The notes under the pieces: generated by a model
Seen by the model: the letters and a program-made list of their open reading frames with translations, nothing else
Databases searched by the model: none
Told to the model about the DNA's origin: nothing
Made by a program: the position numbers and the translations under genes
Shown: positions 27,036 through 35,805 of the stretch, one piece after another
Numbering within the stretch: position 1 is the first letter of the stretch
Layout of the letters: each line of letters opens with the position of its first letter
Assembly: GCF_003858645.1 (NCBI RefSeq)
Contig: NZ_RQJP01000001.1
Coordinates: 1-64,000, forward strand
Length of the DNA stretch: 64,000 bases
Direction of reading: 5' to 3'
Source: Larkinella knui
GTDB taxonomy: Bacteria > Bacteroidota > Bacteroidia > Cytophagales > Spirosomataceae

Positions 27036-28184
27036 TTAACTTATTTTTGATATCACCTTTTTTCTTCCAAAATGAACCGGTTTTATTCCTTTATTAAACC
27101 GCATCTCGATGTTATTATAGGTCCATCTTGAAACCAGATAGATCAGGTAATAATTTAGAAAAACCAGGTATACATACGCAGAAGGCGGGAGTTTAAACAA
27201 CCGGATAAAAACTACATTGAACAGACTCAACAGGAGCGTATGCGTCATATAGATCGAATAGCTGTACGTTCCGATATTTTTTAAAAGAACAGATTTTTTT
27301 AGAAAATGGGAGAGAATACCACGTTCAAATGAAAAGACGAGAATGGCCAGAAAGAAAATAAACTCATACACAAACCCTATTCCTTTTAATACCGATCCGT
27401 AATAGATCATTGTTGCGAGGGTCAGTAGCGCGAGTATTTCAAAAAATGAAAAGATACCTGTTTTTACAGTGCTGAGAAATGGATAAAAATGTTTAAAAAC
27501 GTAATAACAGACGGAGCCCGTAAAGAAACCCAGGATTCCCCTTAAAAAGCCGTAGTCAAAACTGTAGTTTATTTCATAACGACCCGTTATTGAGGCTATA
27601 CTGAAAATAGAAAGGATGGGCAAAAGGGCAAATAAACCGTATTTAATGTTCTGCAATTTGCTTTTGAATAAGGTGACCAACACAGTACCAAAAAGCAGAT
27701 AAGATACCATTTCGGCACTGATTGACCAGCTCGGGATGTTCCAGCTCACATCGTGGACACTGGGGATTTTTACAGAATTGAGCAGAAAGAGTGAAGTGAA
27801 AAACGTTAAAACGTTATTACTCTCGTTAAAAGGCTGATTGATGTGAATATAGGAAGCAAAATAGAGCTTAATGTTTTCGATTAGTAAAAAGCAAATGAGT
27901 AGGATAACGTGTAGCGGATAGATTCTTAATAGCCTTTTCTTTATAAAGGTACCAAATTCGGCTCCAGTAGCCATCGAAGGGTAACTATAGGTGATGACAA
28001 AACCGCTTAAAACAAAAAAGAAGTCAACAAACATATCGGAGTTGTCAACGAAATTATTGTTGAGTAAGGGTGTATCTGCAAATGGCGATACATGAAATAA
28101 AACAACCATCGAGGCAAAAATACCTCTGAATATATCCAGAACCTGGAACCGATGTTTCATGATTTGATTCTGGCCGGCTTTCAT
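27036..28184 (-). CDS. Membrane acyltransferase, acyltransferase-3 (OafA) family
   Basis: A 382-residue integral membrane protein with about ten hydrophobic helices. The N-terminal LDIFRGIFASMVVLFHVSPF carries the R-G-I-x-x-x-x-V-x-x-x-H pattern of acyltransferase-3 proteins, and DMFVDFFFVLSGFVITYSY is the second family hallmark. These enzymes O-acylate (usually acetylate) polysaccharides. The start overlaps the flippase stop by 4 bases (ATGA), so the genes are coupled; an internal ATG eight codons later is a possible alternative. Confidence 0.9.
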   Translation of the reverse strand: MKAGQNQIMKHRFQVLDIFRGIFASMVVLFHVSPFADTPLLNNNFVDNSDMFVDFFFVLSGFVITYSYPSMATGAEFGTFIKKRLLRIYPLHVILLICFLLIENIKLYFASYIHINQPFNESNNVLTFFTSLFLLNSVKIPSVHDVSWNIPSWSISAEMVSYLLFGTVLVTLFKSKLQNIKYGLFALLPILSIFSIASITGRYEINYSFDYGFLRGILGFFTGSVCYYVFKHFYPFLSTVKTGIFSFFEILALLTLATMIYYGSVLKGIGFVYEFIFFLAILVFSFERGILSHFLKKSVLLKNIGTYSYSIYMTHTLLLSLFNVVFIRLFKLPPSAYVYLVFLNYYLIYLVSRWTYNNIEMRFNKGIKPVHFGRKKVISKIS

Positions 28185-29617
28185 AAAGACTGTCTGAATG
28201 TTCTTATTTCCAGGAGTGATACTTTATACATCAGCGTCAATGTTAAATAAATTAAACCGCCAATGATTACTTCTGCTATGGTATTCAACATGCCTAAGTA
28301 ACCCACAAAGTATTTGTAGGCAAATATGGTTAAGACCATCAACAGGCAGAAACTGAGCGGTTTGATGATATTGGCAAAAAATTCTTTGATAAAGCTTCCA
28401 ATCAATGAATTGGCAATGTAGAAGTTAAGAATTAAACTGATAAATGTTGTAGTCAGATAGGAGAAAGCGATACCCGTTACGTGCCAGTATTTTCCGAAGA
28501 AATACAGCAAGGGAACCTTGATTACTAACGTCACCAGGTTTAAATAAAATAGTAGATTGGGTTTCCCTTTGGTGAAAGCCAGCGTAAAAAGCGGGTGAGC
28601 CAGGCAACCAAAAAAGCTTTGGAAAACAAAAATCTTGATCAGAGGGATCGTGTTCTCCCAACCCGGTCCATAAAACAAGGGAACGACACTTTCGGCGGTG
28701 ATGTAGAGCCCGGCCAGCAGCGGTAAATTAAGATAACTGATAATATCCAGAATTTTTAAATACGAGTTTTTTAATTCCAGGTCATTCCCTTTCATCTTCG
28801 CCAATACCGGATAAGCCACCTGCAAAATGATAGGATTTAGTTTATTGATTGGAAAAACCGCTAATTGATAAGCGATGGTGTAATACCCCAGCGAGGTGAC
28901 GCCCAGTAAACTTCCAACGATAATGTTATCGGCATTTCCCTGAATAAAACCGATCAAACCGTCGCCAACATTAAAGAGTCCAAACCGCAGGTGTTCTTTA
29001 ATGATGCTGATGTTGAAATAAAACGACGGAACAAAATATTTCAAACCGAGGATGATCGATAAAGCCGTCCGGACGACGTGCATAATCAGATACCCAATGA
29101 TCAATGAGGTTTCGGCAAAACCGTTGTAGGCCATGGCAATGGCAATTGACGTTCCCGTAAACGTGCCGATGATTTCGATAATGGCAACGGATTTAAATTG
29201 CAGTTCCTTCTGCAGAATGAACAGGAAAATCTGCCCCAGGTAGTTAATAAGAAAATAGAATGACGCGAGTTTAATGACTTTGTCGAGCCGGGGTTCGTGA
29301 TAAAAAGAAACAACGAGCGGAGAACTGAAGTAGACAATTAAAAAAACCGTTCCGCCCAGAATCAAGCCCATAAAGTACAGGGTTGAAAGGACTTTCGGGT
29401 CGCTTTCCTGCTTCGAAATTATCGAATTGGAAAAGCCCAGATTGCTAAAAATAAAAAAGAAATTAATGATCAGCGTACTGACACTAACTACGCCAAAAAT
29501 CGACGGTTCCAGAATTCGAGCCAGAATGGAAACCTGCAGAAACTGGAACACCGTCGAAATTACGGTGGAAATTGTGATCCATTTCCCGCCACTGATGGCC
29601 TGTTGTTTCGTACTCAT
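28181..29617 (-). CDS. Wzx-type oligosaccharide flippase (MOP/polysaccharide transport family)
   Basis: A 478-residue membrane protein with about 12-14 predicted helices and the N-terminal pattern of the PST branch of MOP exporters (GGKWITISTVISTVFQF, ARILEPSIFGVVSVSTLI). It would flip the lipid-linked EPS repeat unit to the periplasmic face, where polymerisation occurs. It follows the Wzc-like gene by 17 bases and overlaps the acyltransferase gene. Base composition is more AT-rich than neighbours, as is common for flippases. Confidence 0.9.
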   Translation of the reverse strand: MSTKQQAISGGKWITISTVISTVFQFLQVSILARILEPSIFGVVSVSTLIINFFFIFSNLGFSNSIISKQESDPKVLSTLYFMGLILGGTVFLIVYFSSPLVVSFYHEPRLDKVIKLASFYFLINYLGQIFLFILQKELQFKSVAIIEIIGTFTGTSIAIAMAYNGFAETSLIIGYLIMHVVRTALSIILGLKYFVPSFYFNISIIKEHLRFGLFNVGDGLIGFIQGNADNIIVGSLLGVTSLGYYTIAYQLAVFPINKLNPIILQVAYPVLAKMKGNDLELKNSYLKILDIISYLNLPLLAGLYITAESVVPLFYGPGWENTIPLIKIFVFQSFFGCLAHPLFTLAFTKGKPNLLFYLNLVTLVIKVPLLYFFGKYWHVTGIAFSYLTTTFISLILNFYIANSLIGSFIKEFFANIIKPLSFCLLMVLTIFAYKYFVGYLGMLNTIAEVIIGGLIYLTLTLMYKVSLLEIRTFRQSL

Positions 29618-29634
29618 ATTCCTTTAAAAATCGG

Positions 29635-31863
29635 CTACGCTAGTTTTCCGTATTGAAGCGTCCGTTGGTTTTCCAGCGAACGAAGGGTGCGTTGAACTTC
29701 TATAGAATGCTCCGGCTGAATCGGTCTTTGCTGGACATCAGCCTTGCTGGGTGCGTCGAGATAGCTGGTATCCACCCGGTTAAGTACGGTCACGACCGTG
29801 TGGGTGGCTATTTTTAGATACATCTCCAGGAGCTTCCGCTCGGTCCGCGCCCAAATGCTGTTGACATCGGTAACGAGTATGGAAACCGTACTCTGGTTGA
29901 TCAGGTACACCGGAATCGGGTTGCTGATCAGCCCCGGTATTTCCAGAATAATCCGGTCGAATTGGGAAGCATCGAATTTCGTCTGCTCATCGAACAGGTA
30001 GTCGATTTCCGTGACGTTCATCAAGTCGGAGCGCCGGGTATACGGGAAAAAGGTAATGCCTTCCTGTTCCACTTTCTGCTGCTCGTCGGTCAGGCGCGGA
30101 TAACAGTATGCCACTTGCTGCCCTGCTTCGGCATACATCCGGCCGAGGCTGTTGGCAACCCACGTTTTTCCTTGTTTCGAACGGACGCTGAACAGCGTGA
30201 TGACGGGTGGATACGGCTTTGTTGCGGTGGTTTTTACAATTTCAAAGTTGATCGCATTGCACAGTTGCTCGAACATGCTCAAGGCGGTACGGCCGGCTTT
30301 CGAGTCGATCGAGAATTTGCGAACCGTCGGAAAAACGGCGGCAACCGGTCGGCCGATGAGCGTCTCGGCTTGTTCCGGCGAACTGATCCGGCGGTCGATC
30401 CAGAATCGGATTGCTGTGAGCAACATGGCAATGAACAAGCCGATGCCGAAGCCGAGCGCAATAAACAGCCAGCGTTTGGACTGGGCATCGTAGGGGAAAT
30501 TGGGCGGGTCCAGAATGGTCAGGGCCCCATCGACCGAAATATCCTGGCGGTGTGTAACAGCCTGATTCAGATATTGAACCGACGCCAGGTAGTCTTTTTC
30601 GGCCAGCGTCAGGTCCCGGTTTAACTGGCGAAGTTCGGATTCCAGCGGACTGTATTCCTCCGTTTTGGTCTGGTATTCCCCCATTCGGGATTTGTATACT
30701 TCGAGTCGTGCCGACGATTCTTCAAAATCGATCACCTTTTCCAGCCATTCGTTCAGCAGCGTGCGCTGCGGAATCGCTTCGGGTGAACTTTCGGCCGCCG
30801 TGTAGGTCCGGGCGGTCGTTTTTAAGGCTTCCGAAGCCTGATCGACCCGGGTTTGCAAACGGGTGATCACATTCTGGGGCTGTCCGTAGGCCTGCGCATT
30901 GACCAACTGACTCTGGGCGTCGGACAGATCGTTTTGTTTGGCTTTCAGATCCCCGTTGGCCAGCAGGAGCGCACCTTGCTGCCCCATGCGCTTGTTCAAG
31001 GCATCCATGGAGGCTTTTACGGCTTTGTTGGTCATCAACTCCTTGTTGTAATCACCGGAAAAAAGCTCCCGCGAAGCCGCTACATTTTTCGATTCTTCCT
31101 CAAAATTCAACAGCTTATGCTCCACGCTGAACGAGCGAAGTTTGTTTTCTGCCTCATCCAGCTTCTTCTTCGACTCCTTCGCCTTGTCTTCGTAATAATT
31201 GACCACCGAGTTGGTTTCGGCGGTTTTCAGGGTTGTGTACCGTTTATTGAGAATCGCAATGGCATTGCTCAGCGTTTGCTGGGCCACGGCCGGATCATTG
31301 GATTCGTACTCCAGATCCAGCATATCGCTGGGACTTCGGCGGGTGGCTTTTAGCTTCTTTCCAATGGTGGCAATTGAACAGTAGGCGGATGATTTCAGGA
31401 GCAGATACTGAACGGGATTGTCGGAAGAGGATCGCGAAAGACTATCGATTCGGGCATGCAGGGTAGCCTCATCGGCATTTTTGACCAGCGAAAGACGCAA
31501 ACTTTCCGGAATGGCCTGATGAAGCTCCTGAAAGGCCGGGAGCGACAGGATTTTTCCGTCCGGTTTTTCGAGTGGCAAATGCCGGGTCAACAGATCCACA
31601 CCGATCTGACGCAGCGTTTCTTTTGAGTTCAGCGTAGTCAATAAATTTTCAAAAGCAGCCGCCGAGTGGTCGATAAAACCGGCCTGCTGGTCTGAAAGCA
31701 GCGAATACCCGGAAGCCAGACCCGTGTAGATTGTGGCCTGTGATTTATAAACCCGGGGTTCATTTTTCGTAAAATAATAGACTGAACCGGCCGTCAGAAC
31801 GGGGATCAGAATAAACCAGAGCGCATGCTGTTTTAAGAGACGCAAGAAGACCCGTGGTGTCAT
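29635..31863 (-). CDS. Wzc-like polysaccharide co-polymerase with a degenerate kinase domain
   Basis: A 742-residue protein of the Wzz/Wzc group: membrane helix 1 (about 14-32), a long periplasmic coiled-coil region (about 190-450), membrane helix 2 (about 468-490), then a CpsD-like cytoplasmic ATPase domain (about 530-700). Nucleotide-binding motifs look worn: Walker A reads VRSKQGKT, the A' motif reads VAYCYP without the expected aspartates, and Walker B reads ILEIPG in place of I-D-x-P. There is no tyrosine-rich tail (the end is ENQRTLQYGKLA). It probably controls EPS chain length and export, possibly without tyrosine autokinase activity. It lies 13 bases after the TolC-like gene. Confidence 0.87.
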   Translation of the reverse strand: MTPRVFLRLLKQHALWFILIPVLTAGSVYYFTKNEPRVYKSQATIYTGLASGYSLLSDQQAGFIDHSAAAFENLLTTLNSKETLRQIGVDLLTRHLPLEKPDGKILSLPAFQELHQAIPESLRLSLVKNADEATLHARIDSLSRSSSDNPVQYLLLKSSAYCSIATIGKKLKATRRSPSDMLDLEYESNDPAVAQQTLSNAIAILNKRYTTLKTAETNSVVNYYEDKAKESKKKLDEAENKLRSFSVEHKLLNFEEESKNVAASRELFSGDYNKELMTNKAVKASMDALNKRMGQQGALLLANGDLKAKQNDLSDAQSQLVNAQAYGQPQNVITRLQTRVDQASEALKTTARTYTAAESSPEAIPQRTLLNEWLEKVIDFEESSARLEVYKSRMGEYQTKTEEYSPLESELRQLNRDLTLAEKDYLASVQYLNQAVTHRQDISVDGALTILDPPNFPYDAQSKRWLFIALGFGIGLFIAMLLTAIRFWIDRRISSPEQAETLIGRPVAAVFPTVRKFSIDSKAGRTALSMFEQLCNAINFEIVKTTATKPYPPVITLFSVRSKQGKTWVANSLGRMYAEAGQQVAYCYPRLTDEQQKVEQEGITFFPYTRRSDLMNVTEIDYLFDEQTKFDASQFDRIILEIPGLISNPIPVYLINQSTVSILVTDVNSIWARTERKLLEMYLKIATHTVVTVLNRVDTSYLDAPSKADVQQRPIQPEHSIEVQRTLRSLENQRTLQYGKLA

Positions 31864-31876
31864 TGATGGAATTGGG

Positions 31877-32692
31877 TTATTTACGTTTTAGCTGTTGAAT
31901 CGGGACGCCCACCGTTGCTTCGAAGTAGAAGACGTTTTTTAAAAATTCGCCCTTTGCCTGTTCGGCAATCGACTTCGTTTGTGCGTAACCATTACTGGCC
32001 GTTGCCATGCTTTTCGGATCGAGCCGGCCTTGTTGTGAATCGGATTCGGCAATCCGATAGACCGCAAACGCGGCCTGTTCGTCCTGAATCCGGATTTTCA
32101 AGACCCGTTGTGAAGTCATCAAATCCTGATAGGTGGTAACCAGATCTTTTTTCAGTTGGAGTTCAACCAGTTCTTTTCGGATCAGAGCTGACTGATAATT
32201 AGCGCGGGCCTGCCGGATTTTGGTGTTTCGACTGAATAAATCATAGAGGCTGATCTGAAGCCCGATGCCGGTTCTGTACCCATTGGCGATTTGTCCCAGG
32301 GCGTCCGCGCCAAACGACGTGTTCGAAAGAATGGACTGATTCCCAAAAGAATAATTGGTAAAACCGGTCGCCGTCTGCAAAATCAGGATTTTAGAAAGTT
32401 TGTATTCCGCATTTTGGGTAATAATTGCTTCATTCTCCAGTCGAATCAGGGGCGATTTGGTCAGGGCCAGTTTGTATATTTCTTCAAAGGGCAATAGCTG
32501 CGTTGACAAATCCTGGGTAATGTCCAGGTAAAGGGTATCATTGGACACCGAAGCCGGCTGATTAGCGGGTGTTTTCGTAACTAGAGCCGGGTTTTGTCCG
32601 TAAAGTAGTGTTGGTATAAATAGACAGCAAATAGGCAGGATAATACCCTTCTGATATGCGCTGGATACTAATTTCAATAATCTGGATGTCAT
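31877..32692 (-). CDS. Half-length TolC-family outer-membrane protein
   Basis: A 271-residue secreted protein with signal peptide (ending near LLYGQ). From about residue 65 it shows TolC/OEP features: LPFEEIYKLALTKSPLIRLENEAI, then GIGLQISLYDLFSRNTKIRQARANYQSALI and a long helical region to the end. Typical TolC proteins are 400-500 residues with two repeats; this one is long enough for only one. It is the first gene of the flippase/Wzc operon, where a Wza-type export protein is usually found, and no such SLBB/Poly_export protein is seen in the window. It may form the outer-membrane part of the EPS exporter, perhaps as a larger oligomer. Inference only. Confidence 0.78.
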   Translation of the reverse strand: MTSRLLKLVSSAYQKGIILPICCLFIPTLLYGQNPALVTKTPANQPASVSNDTLYLDITQDLSTQLLPFEEIYKLALTKSPLIRLENEAIITQNAEYKLSKILILQTATGFTNYSFGNQSILSNTSFGADALGQIANGYRTGIGLQISLYDLFSRNTKIRQARANYQSALIRKELVELQLKKDLVTTYQDLMTSQRVLKIRIQDEQAAFAVYRIAESDSQQGRLDPKSMATASNGYAQTKSIAEQAKGEFLKNVFYFEATVGVPIQQLKRK

Positions 32693-33082
32693 CTCAAAGG
32701 ATCAGCCGGTAAACGGTCACTGGTTCTAAATATCAGATTATAGATAGCAAAAATAATACCACTCTATGGATACTTACTTTATCTGAAGGTCGGGGGGGAA
32801 TAATGAAGCAATGATTTTATTTGCTAATAATCAACTATTTAGATAAAAATTAACAACGTATATGAATAGAGTAGCCCGGTGATATTTATTTTAGAAAGAT
32901 TTTTGTCCGCTACGCCTTTTTAATTATCAAACATCTCCGTTCAATGGTTTTCCCTTTTTAAAATTAAGCATACTATTTGCTCTGTCTTCATGGAAAAGCA
33001 TTGGTGTATTCTTATTTGTCAGACAAATTTAAAGTAAAAATATAAGATTTTAGTAGAAGCTGTAATCGTATTGGACTCAATC
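32693..33082. promoter_or_regulatory. Divergent control region between the TolC/Wzc/Wzx operon and the GT1 gene
   Basis: An AT-rich divergent region with no gene. It contains the perfect 15-base palindrome ATTTGTC-A-GACAAAT at 33014-33028, the most symmetrical copy of the repeated EPS motif, and a minus-strand TATTTTTG at 32748-32755 that fits the -7 consensus for the TolC/Wzc operon with a leader near 50 bases. Confidence 0.55.
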
Positions 33083-34306
33083 ATGAATAAGTCGTCTGGC
33101 GCAACGAATTTTGTCATTACATCCCGACAGCCCTGGGAAGAAAAACAGCTGGGGAGTAACATCCGGGATATGGCCCGGACTTTGGCCGAAAACCATCGGG
33201 TGTTGTTTGTCAATGAACCGCTGGATTGGTCGGCGCGACTCTCGAAAAAATCGGGCCGGGCGCAGCGACGCGATGCGTTTGTGGCCGAAAATAAGGGTCA
33301 GCACCTGGTGGAAACCGAAAAGAATCTCTGGGTTTTATCGCCAAAATCCCTGCTGGGTTCCTTCAACTGGCTGCCTGATACGAGCCTCTACGACTGGGCG
33401 AACCGCTACAACGGAACCATTCTGGCCAATGAGATCAGGCTGGCGGTGAAGTCGTTAGGGTGGAAATCCTTCGTTCTGATCAACGATAACGATATGTTGC
33501 AGGGTTTTTATCTGAAGGAGTTGCTCAAACCGGAGGTGTATGTGTACTACCTGCGCGACAATTTTCTGGCGGTCGATTTCTGGAAACGGCACGGCGAACG
33601 GCTGGAGCCGCTGCTGATGAGCAAGGTCGATCTGGTAGCCAGCAATTCCCTGTATCTTGCCAACCAGGCCGCCCGGTATAATCCGCGGTCGGTGTATGTT
33701 GGGCAGGGGTGCGATCTGAAAATGTTCGATCCGGCGACTAGCAACGAGATCCCGGCGGATATCGCTTCCATACCCAAACCCCGAATCGGCTATGCCGGTG
33801 CGCTCACCGGTCTACGGCTGGATGGCAATCTGATCGAAACGGTTGCGAAACAACGGCCTGACTGGCAGGTCGTTCTGATTGGTGCCACCGATGATTCGTT
33901 TCCGACCGAACGGCTGAATGCCTTGCCGAATGTGACCTTTCTGGGGCCCAAATCACCGCATCAAATACCGGCTTATCTGGCTGCTATGGACGTCCTGATC
34001 AATCCGCAGGTGTTGAATGAAGTAACCATTGGCAATTATCCCCGAAAAATCGATGAATACCTGGCGATGGGAAAACCGGTTGTAGCGGGAAAAACCGAAA
34101 CCATGTCCCTGTTTGATCAACACGTTTACCTGGCCGAAAACGCGGAGCAGTTTATCGCCCGGATTGCCGACGTACTGAATGGTAAAATCCTGTCGACACC
34201 CGAAGAACGGATTGCCTTTGCGTGGGAACATACCTGGGCCAACTCGGTCGGCGCGTTAACCGATGCCATTGATCAACTTCTTGTTTCTCAGCCCCAAACC
34301 ACCTGA
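33083..34306 (+). CDS. Family 1-type (GT-B) glycosyltransferase
   Basis: A 407-residue cytoplasmic GT-B enzyme. The N-terminal half has VITSRQPWEEKQLGSNIRDMARTLAE; the C-terminal nucleotide-sugar domain has RIGYAGALTGLRLD near residue 235, VVLIGATDD, NVTFLGPKSPHQIPAYLAAMDVLINP and YPRKIDEYLAMGKPVV, a pattern common in capsule and EPS glycosyltransferases. The ATG at 33083 is preferred over an in-frame TTG 12 bases upstream. It is followed 17 bases later by a hexapeptide acyltransferase gene. Confidence 0.9.
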   Translation: MNKSSGATNFVITSRQPWEEKQLGSNIRDMARTLAENHRVLFVNEPLDWSARLSKKSGRAQRRDAFVAENKGQHLVETEKNLWVLSPKSLLGSFNWLPDTSLYDWANRYNGTILANEIRLAVKSLGWKSFVLINDNDMLQGFYLKELLKPEVYVYYLRDNFLAVDFWKRHGERLEPLLMSKVDLVASNSLYLANQAARYNPRSVYVGQGCDLKMFDPATSNEIPADIASIPKPRIGYAGALTGLRLDGNLIETVAKQRPDWQVVLIGATDDSFPTERLNALPNVTFLGPKSPHQIPAYLAAMDVLINPQVLNEVTIGNYPRKIDEYLAMGKPVVAGKTETMSLFDQHVYLAENAEQFIARIADVLNGKILSTPEERIAFAWEHTWANSVGALTDAIDQLLVSQPQTT

Positions 34307-34323
34307 TTTGTTCTGGCAATCGC

Positions 34324-34944
34324 ATGAAAGAATTCATTGATCGCAACCCCCGGTTGAAAGGACTGATCCACTGGCTATTGATTCCCCGGCATGAAGCCCG
34401 GCCCCGGCGATGGGTGAGCTGGTTCGTAAACCCGTTGATTCACAAGCGGCACCGGACGTCGATGATCCGGTCGTCGGTGCGGCTGGATGTGCTGCCTTTT
34501 AGTCCTTTCAACCTGGGAGCCCACAGCGTGATCGAAGCCTTTAGTGTTATCAACAACGGAGTTGGACCGGTTTTAATCGGCGATCGGTGTACAGTCGGCA
34601 TTGGATCGGTGGTGATTGGCCCGGTTACGATCGGAACCGATGTCATTATTGCCCAGCACGTGGTGGTGTCGGGCCTGAATCATTCCTACGAAGATGTAAG
34701 CCGGTCGATCCGGGAGCAGCCTGTCGTTACCCGGCCCATTGTGATTGAAGACGAGTGCTGGATTGGCGCCAACGTCGTTATAACAGCCGGAGTCACCATC
34801 GGACGGCATTCGGTGGTGGCGGGTGGGAGTGTCGTAACGCGGGATGTTCCGCCGTATTCTGTGGTCGGTGGCAATCCGGCCCGCCTGCTGAAGCAATATG
34901 ATACTACCGAAAAAATATGGGTAAAACCGGTGGTACGCGTTTGA
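34324..34944 (+). CDS. Hexapeptide-repeat acyltransferase (left-handed beta-helix, maltose/CAT-like)
   Basis: A 206-residue acyltransferase with the isoleucine-patch hexapeptide pattern from about residue 75 to 175 (VLIGDRCTVGIGSVVIGPVTIGTDVIIAQHVVVSG; later IEDECWIGANVVITAGVTIGRHSVVAGGSVVTRDVPPYSVVGGNPARLL). The catalytic His is probably in GLNHSYED near residue 120. These trimeric cytoplasmic enzymes transfer acetyl groups from acetyl-CoA to sugars. The pair with the GT-B gene suggests decoration of an EPS repeat unit. It converges on the next gene with only 5 bases between stops. Confidence 0.9.
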   Translation: MKEFIDRNPRLKGLIHWLLIPRHEARPRRWVSWFVNPLIHKRHRTSMIRSSVRLDVLPFSPFNLGAHSVIEAFSVINNGVGPVLIGDRCTVGIGSVVIGPVTIGTDVIIAQHVVVSGLNHSYEDVSRSIREQPVVTRPIVIEDECWIGANVVITAGVTIGRHSVVAGGSVVTRDVPPYSVVGGNPARLLKQYDTTEKIWVKPVVRV

Positions 34945-34949
34945 ACGTG

Positions 34950-35798
34950 TCAGACAGTCAGGAATTTTGCATCCAGAATGTCCATGATTTCGGGTTCTGT
35001 CGTGCTGTTGAATTTTCGCGCAAAGAGCTTGCCGGAAGAGCGTAAAAGGGCTTCGTCCGCCACGGTCAATGTTTTCGGACTGGCTTTGCCCTCCGACCAG
35101 TCGATGTAGCGCAGGTTATCATTCCGCATGGCGGGTTTGAAAGCCGAATTGTACAGCAGGGTTTGAAAAACCAGTTCATCGACCCCCCACGTCATTTTGA
35201 AAAAACGACTGACGTTCGGATGTTCTTTTAAATACCGGACGATGTACTTTACCGCTTCAAATGTGATCGTAAACCATTGAGAACGACCCACAAAGGTTAG
35301 CTTTTCCGGCGATTTACGTTCGGGTAAGACGGTATTCAGCAGCTTTTCAAGGGCATACTTTCCCGGAATGGAATAATGAATAAGGTGGTATTTTTTTACC
35401 CTCGGAATCGCTTCCTGCCATTCTTTCATGACCGACAGATAGTCCATAAACTGTGTCCCCGCCTGTTTTTCCAGAAAATCATGAATAAAATCCGGCGATT
35501 TTAGGGGATAATCCTGACCGCTCAGGAGGTTGATATACCCGTACGGAACTCCCGACGCGATGATCTCCTCAAAACCGTTCAGGGTGGCCTGAACCATGCT
35601 GTAGGCACCCCAATAGACTTTTTCCCGCTTTTTGACGAAGTAAACATTCCGATGTTTCAGCAAGTTACGAAAGGCCTCAAGATCGGTTTTCCGGTCAACA
35701 TGAATATAGAAGTCCGCATCCGGGTGCTGCAAGGCCTGAATCAGCCGGTCTAGCTGATCGGGTTGTGCGTGCGCCAGAATCAAATGGGCCAGTTTCAT
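34950..35798 (-). CDS. Core-2/I-branching-type beta-1,6-N-acetylglucosaminyltransferase family protein (GT14-like)
   Basis: A 282-residue protein with the bacterial GT14 layout: MKLAHLILAHAQPDQLDRLIQAL at the N terminus, FYIHVDRKTD near residue 30, YINLLSGQDYPLKS near 90, then GRSQWFTITFEAVKYIV and WGVDELVFQTLL with acidic catalytic residues near 205-212. No signal peptide; a cytoplasmic enzyme acting on EPS precursors is likely. It is followed on the same strand (upstream in the transcript) by a GMC oxidoreductase gene 7 bases away. Confidence 0.88.
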   Translation of the reverse strand: MKLAHLILAHAQPDQLDRLIQALQHPDADFYIHVDRKTDLEAFRNLLKHRNVYFVKKREKVYWGAYSMVQATLNGFEEIIASGVPYGYINLLSGQDYPLKSPDFIHDFLEKQAGTQFMDYLSVMKEWQEAIPRVKKYHLIHYSIPGKYALEKLLNTVLPERKSPEKLTFVGRSQWFTITFEAVKYIVRYLKEHPNVSRFFKMTWGVDELVFQTLLYNSAFKPAMRNDNLRYIDWSEGKASPKTLTVADEALLRSSGKLFARKFNSTTEPEIMDILDAKFLTV

Positions 35799-35805
35799 GG
35801 GGCGT

